From Dasypus novemcinctus (Eukaryota; Chordata; Mammalia; Cingulata; Dasypodidae): a DNA stretch of 64,000 nt. The stretch spans positions 201,250,216-201,314,215 of the forward strand of contig NC_080673.1 in assembly GCF_030445035.2 (NCBI RefSeq), given 5' to 3'. The notes under the pieces are model-generated. The model searched no databases. It saw only the letters and a program-made list of their open reading frames with translations, and had not been told where the DNA came from. This document shows positions 11,600 through 22,130 of the stretch, in pieces (the first letter of the stretch is position 1; each line of letters starts with the position of its first letter). The position numbers were made by a program, and so were the translations under genes.

Positions 11600-14500
11600 C
11601 CTTAGCTAGATCTACAGTTTTACCAGGTACATTTTGTTATGTCGGTGATAGCTTCACAAATTGTTTCACTATGACTTAATATAGGTCACCATTTTCCCAG
11701 TCTTCAACAGCAATTTCCTCACCGGTTATCTAACCTCTACTAACTAACATCACTGTAACTCTCTCTCACGGCATTGCTGGTCCTGACAGGTAGCCAGAAG
11801 GAGGTGCGAGCATGGGGGCAAGCCTGGCTGCCATCGGCCAAACCCATTGTGGGAAGAGCGTAGGGTTGGCCATAGTGGGCGTGGAAGACAGCCCCAAATG
11901 CAGCGAAGTAGATGCCTCTGACACTCCACCTCCCATCCTGGGCTCACTTCTGCCTTGTGATGCAGCTCAGACTCACCAGCACCAACTGCATCCAGCCCCA
12001 GGGCAGGTGTGCCTTTTTCACGTTCCACCCCAGGCACTGTTCAAGTGCAGCTTGGATGTGCAAGGCACCCGACGGCCCCAGAGCAATGCTTAATGGATGG
12101 GGGCTGGATGCAGGTGGAAAAGTGTCCTTGAAGTGGACAGGCTGGGAAGGGTTCTCCATGTCTTCCGGCTGAGGCCAGCAGAAGAGAGTGCTCTTTGCAG
12201 TGCCCAGGCTAACACACCCTTAGGTTAGTTTTTCTTTTCCCCAGGTCTTATTCTCCATGCTCCTCATTCCTGCTTTCTGGGATTACCTCCCAAATAAACC
12301 ATGTATGCCTAAATCTTTATCTCTGCTTGGTGAAACCTAAGCTAAGATGTGTGTCTAACAGAAGTCATCATAACAAAAGCTACCATTTCCTGGGGTCTTA
12401 TCATCTCCCATGCTGAACAAACTTGGTCTCAGTTCATTCCGCCAGAATTCCCACCATGCAGTCCTGCTGTCATATTTATTTTCCAAAGGCGGAAACCAAA
12501 GCACAGAGAGTTGAAATAACTCGAGCTCAGAAAGCCAGGAATCAGCAGAACCTGGGTTCTAACTCAGGTCATCTCGTTCCAAGTCCTTGACCTTGTCTAT
12601 TCCAATCTGTCGTCAAAGCCCAAGCCCTTCCACGACCTTGTTGTGTGACCTTGGCTAAGTCCTTTTAAATCTCTTGAATCATCAGGTCACATTAGATGAT
12701 CTCACAATCCTTCTCCAGCTTTTGCTGCAGCCTGTGACTCCAGGATCAAATCCCCTCCCGAGTGCCCTCTTCCCCAGTGGATTTGCATGGAGCCAAGGAG
12801 GCGGTTCTTGCTCTGGCTCCACAGCGCTTGCTGATCACCTACGCCTTGGCTGCCCACTTATAAAGACCAGAGCCAGAGTCTGGAAATCTGCAACCCAAGC
12901 AGAAAGAGGGAAGAAGCCAGGAGGGAGGGAATGAGCCCCCTGGAGAGCCACGGTGGCACCAGGAGCCTCTCAACATTCACGCTCCCAATCGGGACAGCTT
13001 TCATGCTTTGCTGCAGTGGGGCAGGCTTGCAGCGTGCACGTATGAAGTGTGGCTAAGTATTTATTGCCATGCAAAGGCTTGGGAGTGCTGTTTTATATGT
13101 CTCTGTTTGCATGGCTTTAGCATCGTTTTGACTAAAATTAATTCCACCAGACAGGCTGCTCACAGGCAGTGCCAAGAATTTCCTGGGAAGGGGTTAGGTC
13201 TGATTTTGGCAGCCGCAGCAGTGATAACGCTCTCAGACGGTCTCACACTGCCAGGGGCATCCAAGTCTATTGTATTCTTTGGCCCCTGAGGGCTACTTCT
13301 CCTTTTTCCAGGAAACCGGTTGTGGAGTGTCTTGGAGGCAGGACTGATCACAGATGGGAAACGGGGTACTGGCATTCTCCCTTGTCCCACCCGCTCATTT
13401 GATGAATGAGGCTCATGGAGCCCAGACAGGTCTGCTGTGGCCCCAGACCCAGCCCACTCCCCGTGACCCATGGTTCCTTGTTTCTCCCTGGGGTTACGTT
13501 GGTCCTTGGGTTTGCAAAGAACCTTTCTCACCCCTTGTGCTATTTGCGGCTCCCCGGGCAGTAGGCTCGGTGGCTCTTATTCCACCTGGCCACGGCAACA
13601 TCCCTGATGGTAAAGCCTCACACTCGGGGCGTTTCCTCCAGGAGGCCCCTTGAAAGCACTTTACACCCATGACCTTGAACTAGAGGCCACCGAGGCAAAG
13701 GGAGGAGGAAGTGACTAGAGTCAGAGACTTTCCGAGCTTGGAGAGCGAGCCAGCCACCTGCAGGGAGACCGCTCCGGCCAGCGGTGGAAGCACGGGCCAC
13801 AGGCCACAGTCTCCCTGGCTTTGCTAGGCGCTTCCACTTGTTTCCCTGGCTTTCCCTGGCAATTGCCCCTTCTTCCCTCAACATGCAGCTCAGGAGGCGC
13901 TTCCCCCAGCAAGCCCACCGCTGATGCCCTGGACTGACGGGGATTTTGAAACGAGTGAAGAACACTTCCCTGCGCGCCAGCTTGGTCCAGGGGCTGCTGG
14001 GTACCCTCCCCACCCCGCTAGAGGCAGGAGCCCGCCCCTCGTCCCCTGGATGCCGGTTGGGTTTGGCCAATGGCCGACACCCGTGGGACACGGAGGGCAG
14101 GGGTGGTGAGCGGCAGGGGTTCCTCTCCCCGCCCGCCCGCTGCCCTATGTGCTCTCCCCGGGTGTCTGCTGGATCCTCCCCCCGCCCCAGCTCCGGTCTG
14201 TCGCCCCCAGCCCCGTGCTCCCGTCCCCGGGTCCCGTTGGCCCGTCCCTGCTCCCCTTCAAGCCCAGGGGCTCTAACGGCTTCCCCTGCTGCCCCCGGGG
14301 TCTGCACTGGCCCCTGCTGGCCACCCCAACCCAGGCCACCCCTGCGTAAACCGTCTCTGTGTCAGCGTCTTCTCAGCTCTGCGGCGTGGAGGGTCTCTCT
14401 CCTGTGATCAGACACGAGAGCAGCCCGTTCTCAGCCCACCAGGCCCACCACCGGACAACTAGCTTCTGCTCTTCCGAGGTTCGTCTCCAAGGCTGCCTCG

Positions 14501-15640
14501 TGCGCAGCTCCCTGCGCCTTCGCGCTGGGCCTCGCTTCGCTCCTGGTCGCAGCCCCGAGTGCGGCCTGGCTCAGGGCACCCAGGCCACGCGTCCCTTCAC
14601 CCGAAGCCAATTGCACTGATTGAAAGAGATACGCACGCCTCACCCTACAGGGACCCCATCTCATGGGGGGTTGGGACAAGGACACAAGTGACAAACACTA
14701 GGACAAGAGGGGGACGACTTGGTGGCTGGTCGAATGTAGGGGCTGAAGGAGGAGTCACAAAGGGTGCCCTGATTTCTAATTCCATCCACCGTGGTGCGGG
14801 CAGAGCGGTGGCTTGGGGGAGGGAGAGGGGAGCTCGCGTGGGGGCATTGCGTTACGGGGTCTCGTGGCGTGGCCCTCTAGGGGCTGCAGAGTGAGGCCAG
14901 CGAGGACCCCGAGGGCCAGGCCCCTGCCAGGAGAGGCCTCACTGGGAGGGCCTGGAGGGGGCAGTCAGGGAAGCCGAGGCAGGGGGGTCGCAGGGCAGAG
15001 CTCCAGGGACCTGGGCTAAGTGGGCTTAAGAGTTGCCAACTGCAGTGTCCTGGGGACCCAGCGGGGGCAGGTGGGGCTGAGGAGAGCTCCCAGCGGCTTA
15101 GGGAAAGAGCAGACTTCGGCCACGTTCAGAGAAGACTCAGCGAAGCTCTAGGAAGGAAATGGGGGGGGGGCAGCCGACGGAGGGTGTCGGCGGGTGAGGT
15201 GCAGCCTAGCAGCCCGAGGCAGCGGACGGCACTGCAGGCTGAGGGCACTGCAGGCCGAGGGAACGGTTGCAGCGCGGGCCCTGGCACCACGTGGCTGGAC
15301 AGGGCGGGCCGCAGGTGGGCGTGCGCTCTGTGCTTGGCTCGACCTCCTTATCTTTTCCTTCTTCTGGGTTTGCCTGCTCAGAGGGTTGAGGCGGCATGCC
15401 CTTGTGTCCCCATCCCTGGGCCCCGTTGGCGGGGTGGCCTTTCCTTCCATTGACTTATTCCCTCTTAGCCCCCAACCCCTATACCGTTGCGCTCATAGGT
15501 GACCTTTCTACAGCTTTCAGGGATATCTTTTCTTGGGTGCTGATACAAAATGTATGCTGTTTACATGGCTGTATTCTAAATTTTTATATGATGTGTTGGG
15601 TTTGCACTGAGTCATTCATAGATCTTGGTTGCTTCCTTTA
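11600..15640. other. GC-rich unique intergenic DNA
   Basis: GC- and CpG-rich from about 13600 to 15350, with many overlapping frames on both strands (the longest is 229 residues, minus, 13618-14307). None has a recognisable domain, a consistent splice pattern or a codon periodicity I can see. It could hold a CpG island for an unannotated noncoding start. Confidence 0.5.
12985..13200. promoter_or_regulatory. Candidate conserved noncoding element
   Basis: Repeat-free stretch with two octamer-like sites (ATGCAAAG at about 13070 and TTTGCATG at about 13107) and AAATTAATTCC within 80 bases. Confidence 0.28.
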
Positions 15641-15875
15641 TTTCTCTCCCCCCACTCTCCCTCCCTCTCCATCCCTCCCTCCTTCCTTCCTTCCCTCTCT
15701 CCCTCCCTCTCTCTCTCCCACCCTCCCTCCTTCCTTCCCTCTCCCTCCCTTCCTCCTTTCTTCCTTCTCTCCTTCCTTCTTTCCCTCCCTCCTTCCTTCC
15801 CTCTCTCCCTCCTTCCCCCCTCCCTCTCTCTCTACTTCTTTTTCTCTCTTTTCCTCTCTTTCCCCTGCCCCTGTG
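15640..15875. repeat. Long polypyrimidine tract, (CCTT/CCCT)n
   Basis: About 230 bases with almost no purines on the plus strand. Frames full of Ser, Pro, Leu and Phe on plus, or Glu, Arg, Gly and Lys on minus, cross it and are not genes. Mirror-like pyrimidine tracts can form triplex DNA. Confidence 0.95.
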
Positions 15876-16394
15876 CTTTTACATCTGTTCACCTCTCCGT
15901 CTCTCTGTGGCTGTGGAATCCACCACTTCTAGTTGCCACCTTACCCTCCTTGCCTTTTCCCCTCATTTCCCCAGGGTGGACCGCCCCCCACCCCCATCCC
16001 GCGGTGCCCTCCTCTCCCTGTCCTGGGGGTAATCTGCAAAGAGGCCTGCGGAAGGAAGGGACCAGGCCAGGGCCCCAGGGGACAGCCTTGAGAAGACTCC
16101 AGCTCAGGATAAGGGAGGAGGAGGGACAGAGGTTCTAGGTCTGGTGACATCTTCCCAGGGAGTCTGTGAGTGGATGGATTGACTCAGGCTTGGAAATGGC
16201 CAGGGTGCACGTGGTCATGGGTAAGGGGGCAGATGCTGGCACCTTCCAGAACATTCTTCCCTTTTACCCGCAGAGACTCTGTGAGCAGGAGAGAGGTCCA
16301 CAGAGCCTGCAGGCCTCTGGCTGGCTGCCCAGCTGGCATCCCTGCAACAGATACCCTGCTCCACGTTTATGTGGTGGTGGGTGGGGACAGAGGG

Positions 16395-16560
16395 AGGGGC
16401 TTGTTTTCTATTAGTAAAAACTATATGCCTTTCTATGTTCAAAATAAGAGATTTATTATGTGCATTTATAATAGGCGATTTTCCAAACCAGACAGCATCT
16501 TGGGAGGCATATTAAAGAGTTTAACGTGGAGATAATAAAACAGCGCCTTGCGTGGGCCCA
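16395..16560. promoter_or_regulatory. Candidate conserved noncoding element
   Basis: AT-rich, repeat-free stretch with TTTATTATG and TTTATAATA (HOX/CDX-like) and AGATAA (GATA-like), bounded by CpG-rich sequence at 16560-16700. Confidence 0.3.
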
Positions 16561-18954
16561 GCGGCCTGTATAATGCCTCGCTCTGTTTCTGAGCCCGGCT
16601 GCCCGGGACTCGCCACGCAGCTGCCGCGCACGGCACAGACGCGCTCAACAGAGGCGGGTCCTCCTGGGCAGAGGCCGGGCTTGTTTCCACGCGAGGGCAG
16701 AGTCCACGTGTGCAGGAGAGGGGCTTGAGCTCCCGTTTTCCGGCTCCACGGGCAGCCGCGGGGAGAGCGGAGCCACCTGGGCACCGGATTCCCCACTCAG
16801 GCCGATGGTGCTTTCATGCCTTAAGCGACCAGTGCCAGGGGCAGGCATCTGGCTGGACCCACTTCACGGGCACAAGAGGCGGCTGCTGTCGTCTCCTCAC
16901 TGGGTGGCCAAGGGAACGGGGGCCCGGAGGGTGACGGGACTTGCTGAAGGTCACTCCGCTCAGCAGCGAGGGAGCTGTGCCAGAGCCCTGGTTTGCTCTG
17001 CGACTTTTTGATGCCCTAACAATCAAGAGCAAACCGACGCCGTAATGAGCCCGGGGCTTTCACTCATCACTTCTTTTTTCCCTTTTGAGTTATAATTACA
17101 AACAGGAAAGTGCCCCACGCATTCTCTCCTCCAGTCTTCCCTTACCCCCACTTACCAGTAAGGAAACTGGCTGGCAGAGAGGGCACGTAGCTGGTCAGGG
17201 ACACAGAGTAAATCTGCAGCAGAGGAGATCACGAGTCAACTGCTCGCCAATTCCCCTGAACCCCTACCGACCAGAATGGGGGTGCAGCCCCCATTTCCCT
17301 GCACCTGACCCGGGGCGCCTGCTCGAGCCTGTCTCAATGCCACCCGAATCCCTCACTCGCTCATTCCTTCCCTCTTGTGCGCCTTCACTGACTTGGATTC
17401 AATGTGAGATGCTCGGGTGACCGCAAAGTGACTCGACGGTGGCCCTTGTCCTCAAGGATCTCCCAGGCAGGGGGGGGGGGGAGCGCGAGACGCAGAAATG
17501 CCATGGCAGCTGGGTGGAACTGCTGCTGGAAGTGGGGATGTCCTGGTGTCTGGGGCCCCCACGGACCTGGCGATAGAGGGAACCTGCTGCCGGCAAGTGC
17601 CGCCTTGGAGGCCCCCTGGGGCTGTGTGGCTGGAGACGCCCACTTCCTCTCCTGCTTTACAGAAGGGGCTGTTCCAGCATCTTCTAGGACCTGGGAGGCA
17701 ACACAGGTGAGCTTTCTCTGCTCTCTACTGCTTTCCTTCCCTTCCCACAGACCCCTCTCTCCTTTCCTTTGTGGCCCTGATGTTCTATTAGTCATCGTCT
17801 TTCCTGGCCCTTGGTCTCTCTACCTTGAGGTCTGCTGGGCAGTTGTCGGCCTGACGATCACATGTTCTCTGGTGAGATCTGAAAAGAGATCCCACGATGC
17901 GCCATTATCACGTTTCAACCACACAACAGGCCGTGGTTAACGTCCCCGCTTGACAGGCCAGGACTGTGGAAACCATCTGTGGTCACACAACTGGCAAGGG
18001 CGGTGGGGCTCAGACCACAGCTCCCTCCCACCCTGCCTACATTTAAAAGGCTCTCGCAAATGAGGTCATGGGTCATCCTTGGAGGGTGTTCAACTCATCA
18101 TGAGCCACTGGAAACAACCTAAATGCCCAACGATAGGGGACTAGCTAGAAAACGTTCAGCTTCGACTGCACAGCTGCACACCATGCTGCGGTCTCAAATG
18201 CTACCTGGGAATATGACCTGTACAAAGTTGTCCATCATAATTAGCGGGTGCAAAAGAACTTGCAAAATGCCATGTGCACGATGATCCCATTGGATATAAA
18301 TATTTGGAAATGTCTGGGGACTGGGGTCAGGTGCTCTAATTTTCCTTGAACTTATCTGTGGTATTCTATATTTCTACGAGAAGAGGTAATATATGAAACA
18401 AAACCTTTCCATTTATAACAGGCCCTCCCTGGTTTCTGCCTGGCTTGTGTGCTTGGGCTCTGAGGTGGCTGTGGGAGAAGGGAGACCCGAGGACCCCATG
18501 GGACTGTCCCCAGAGGGGCTTTGTTTGCTCTCCTCCTCTGCGAGGACACCTCCCTGCTCCGCAAGCTGCACTGAGAACCCCGGCATCCCTCTGGGAAGGG
18601 GGATTCACCCAGGACAGGGCATCTCTGTAAAACAGAAACTGTCATTCTGCAGCCCTTGAAGCTTGAGAGTTGAGTGACATCGTGCACTTATAGCTCCTTG
18701 TCCGTGGCCCAGCACACAACAAGGGTTCAATGCCAACCCGGCCATTTTTACCCGGACTGGGGTCATGCTCCACGGTGGTGGATGGAAGCTGTATGGATTC
18801 CAGAAAATCGTGCTCTTAAATCTAATCCATTCCGTGGATGTGAACCCATTGCATGTAGGACTTTTTGAAGAGGCAACTTCATTTAAGGTTGACCCTCCTC
18901 GAAAGGATGGGTTTTAATCCACTTACTGCAGTCCATTATAAATGGAATGAATAG

Positions 18955-18982
18955 AGAGAGAGAGAGAGGAGAGAGAGAGCGC
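18955..18982. repeat. (GA)n microsatellite
   Basis: Imperfect run of GAGAGA. Confidence 0.85.
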
Positions 18983-20084
18983 TGCAGAAGCAAGAAGCTC
19001 AAAAGAGACGGCGAGACGCCGCCCAGGGCCTCCCCAGGTGGCAGAGGAGCAGGAGCCCAGGAAGAAAATGTTGCCTTGTGATGCCTTGAGCTGGCCATTT
19101 GTCCAACCTCCAAAGTCTAAGCAAATAAATTCCCACTGTTCAAGCTGACCCCTTTTCCTGGTATCCGCTTTGAGCGGCCCCCGAGATGCAGCCCCCCAGG
19201 CTCTCCTTGTGCTCTCCTCGGTCTTCTGGTCTTCCTGTCTCATCACTCTGTCTTCCCTGTCCTTTGACTCCAGGCCTTATCCCGCCTTCCCTCCTCCACG
19301 TCACTCTCTGGGCAGGAAGGGAGCGACCCCAGACGGCGTCTCCCAACACAGGCCATGGCCTCTGAGAGCTTTCCCCACTGGCGGCATCTCATCCTAGCAC
19401 AGCAGAGACAATCGTCCCCATCTTCTAGAAAGGGAAAGTGGGGCCTGAATCAGGGGCTGCCAGGGGCATGCCCACTCAAGTTCACCTCCGGTCTCCTGCA
19501 GGGGTAGGACGGTGTCCCGGGGCTCTTCGGGAGTGAGTGCGGGGAGGGGCACGGTGTAGCTGCCGAAGGCTGGTGTTGGCGCTGGGCGAGGAGCTCCGGC
19601 CACCCCAAAGTGGAGGGTGCAAGGCGCATCAGGGAGCTTTGCCCCTGGGTGGACAGAGTAGTTAGGTCACGCGCCAGTGTCGGCTGACCCGGGTCAGGTG
19701 GCTCCTCCTGCCCCTCCTCGGGTGGCTGCCAGCGAGGAGCTCGTTTCTCCAAGCCCACGTTCCTCATCCGTACGACGCGGAGCTGAGCAGGCCCTGCAGC
19801 TCACAGCACATGGAGAGCCCTCCACGGGGGCCTGGTACCCAGCCCGGGCTGGCAGCGGGGGCAGTCAGGGGGTGCTGGACCGTGAGGCAGGGACCCGGGG
19901 TGTCCTGCCTGCCGTGGGTGCCGGCAGCTCACCTGGCACTTCGCCTGCACCAGCACCCCCGCCCCCCACTCCCCACTGTACCAGCCTGACGTCCCAGGCT
20001 CTATGGGGTGGGCTGGGGGTAGGAGGGCATGGCCTCCCAGCAAAATCATTTCCTTCACCCAGACTGCCAACTACCCGCTTCTTA

Positions 20085-20500
20085 CCGGGACCCATGAAAA
20101 GCCAGGCACATTTTTCCTTTGCTCTTGATGAACCAATAACTTTGAAAAATTGGAAATAAAATGTCTATGGCTGCAAAGAAATACTAAGGCTGCCTGGCTT
20201 TGCAGACATTATAAAACATCCAATTAGATGGAAAATTGCCTGGGGTCCCTGTAAACGAAAATTACTCTTTTTACAGGGGAAAAAAATGACCCTTATAATG
20301 GCAACAAACAATTTTAGGCTCTTCCTTTTATTAGCTGGCTCACATGGCAAATGGCATTTGTTCACTCCACTCCCCGGGCCCCGGCCAGTACTTTTACAAC
20401 ATTTTGCTTTCCTCATTTTCATAGCATTATAACAGGAAAATGCGGTTCTGCCCATATCTTCGGTTCCTGTTGAAAGAGGACGTTTTTCTTCCACCCAGGG
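20085..20500. promoter_or_regulatory. Candidate conserved noncoding element
   Basis: An AT-rich island of about 400 bp, free of recognisable repeats, in GC-rich unique DNA. It contains CCAAT in both orientations (about 20129-20150), homeodomain CAATTAG at 20221-20227 (the MSX-type core), a CTTTGAA LEF-like site and TTTATTAGC. By synteny it would lie between MSX1 and CYTL1. Motifs this short recur by chance. Confidence 0.35.
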
Positions 20501-20559
20501 TTTCAGCTTTTTGGCCAGTGCTGAATCCAGACTTTGTGGGAGGTGTTGGAAAGAGCATG

Positions 20560-20690
20560 AGGCAGAGAGTCGGAGGACTGGCCCTGCTGTGTGACTTTAG
20601 GCTGGTCGCTTAAACTCTCTGAGCCTCACTTTCTTCCTGTATGAAAGGAGAGGGTTGGATTGGATCAGGATGGCGCACTCAGTGCCTTTA
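20560..20690 (+). repeat. MIR fragment
   Basis: GCTGTGTGACTTTAGGCTGG, CTCTGAGCCTCACTTTC and a GGAGAGGGTTGGATTGGAT tail. Confidence 0.65.
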
Positions 20691-20926
20691 GGTGTTGGCA
20701 AGAGGGTGTCCACGTGTGAAGAAGTTCACGAGTGATGTCTGCCAATGATGTTCACATGCAAGGTCCATGTGGGAAGCAGGTGGGCCAAGCCGGGGACCTG
20801 TGCCACAGATTAATGCACAAGTTTCAACATAAAAACTCAAAAATCTATTTTTCATGATCTGGGACCTCAGAAATATCGGGGAGGGGGACTACAGCACAAA
20901 GAGGGGACACACTGCTGCCTTGAGAT

Positions 20927-21045
20927 CAGTGGCTTTCAACGGGGGCGATTTTGCCCCCCGGGGGGGATTTGGCAAGGCCTGGAGAGCTTTGGTTGGGGGC
21001 CAGAAGCCAACGAGGCTGCTCAACGTCCCCGGGCACGGGACGCCC
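20927..21045 (+). repeat. DNA-transposon-derived MER fragment (likely)
   Basis: CAGTGGCTTTCAACGGGGGC and GATTTTGCCCCCCGG, followed by GGATTTGGCAAGGCCTGGAG, resemble a common mammalian MER element; the family name is uncertain. Confidence 0.4.
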
Positions 21046-22130
21046 CCGCCCCCCCCGGGACAGCACTCCAGCCTCAGAACCCCGAGGGGACCTGAACTGG
21101 ACCTGGGCGCGGGTCCCGGAGCTGCCCTGGCTCCTCGTGACGCAGGCGGGGCCTGGGGTCCACGCTGTGGGTCGTCACAGCCTGGAGCTCCACGGTGCTC
21201 GCGTGGCCTGACCTCTGCCGGGGCCAGGGGACCTCAGACGCGGGGGCCAGACCGCGTGGGGCCTCCCCAAGAGGGTGGGGGTGGGAGCCAAGGCCGAGAG
21301 CGCAGCGACGCATCGGCAGGGACTGCGCAGCAGCCACTCTCCATTCTGCCCCAATTTTGAAATTGTAAGAAAAAGCGGCCTCTTGTTTAAATGGGACCAC
21401 CTGTCCCCATTCACTCTCTCCCTTCTCGAGAGAAAAGGCGATAAATGGACCTTTTTAAAGCTCAGGAGCGGAATCCAGTGACGCGGACTGGAGCGGAAGC
21501 CTGGCGGCGGGGGTCTCGGCGGCCGCCCACCCTGCCTTTGGCCCACGATTTCCCCGTCTGCGAAGTGGGGCAAGCTGCAGCATGAGCCCCAAAAGTCCCC
21601 GTGCTGCCGCGACATCTGTGAGCCTCCCCGGCCGCAAAGCCCTGGCCGTGAGTCCCCTCCTCTTGCTGGATGTGCCCCCCACCTCTGGAAAAGACTCCCC
21701 ACTGGTGAGCTCCCCCAGCAGCTGAACGAGCTGCACCCACCTGGTCTGCCACCTCCGGGCTCTGCCTCTCTGCCAGTCGCACCCTCTCGAGGAAACCAGG
21801 GGACACCCCGCCCTCTTGTCACTACAAAACTGCCCCCTCAGCCCCGCTGTTCACTTCACTACGCTCCCGTGTCCCCCCCCCCCGGGGGCCTTGCACGGCG
21901 TGTCGCGTCTTCCTACTGGGCTGTGGGTGCATGTGACTAATAAGCTGCAGCCCTGCCCGTCTGCCCAGGGTCGGGGTCAGGTGTTTGGGCATTTTGTACC
22001 ATCTCAGGTGAGGGATCCGTCCCTCACCAACGGGGTGAGAGGAGGTGGCCAGAGCCCCAGCAGACACCGGCTTTTATGCCCTGTGGCTCAAGGTCTAGAT
22101 GGCCTCCTGGTGTCATGACTGCCTCCTGGT
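21046..22130. other. CpG-rich DNA beside the minisatellite
   Basis: Dense CpG at 21020-21330 and 21470-21560 gives a possible CpG island. The 215-residue minus frame (21175-21822) has no recognisable domain. Confidence 0.4.

Larger units (their letters stand above)
15880..20900. other. GC-rich unique intergenic DNA
   Basis: No supported gene. The two candidate noncoding elements at 16395-16560 and 20085-20500, a (GA)n tract and a MIR lie inside. Frames here are opposite-strand shadows of GC-rich DNA. Confidence 0.5.

Noticed and set aside
13618..14307. A 229-residue minus-strand frame in GC-rich DNA
   Set aside because: No recognisable domain, overlapped by comparable frames on the plus strand, as expected where stop codons are rare in GC-rich DNA.
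15396..16138. Ser/Pro/Leu-rich frames on plus and Arg/Glu/Gly-rich frames on minus
   Set aside because: Translations of the polypyrimidine tract.
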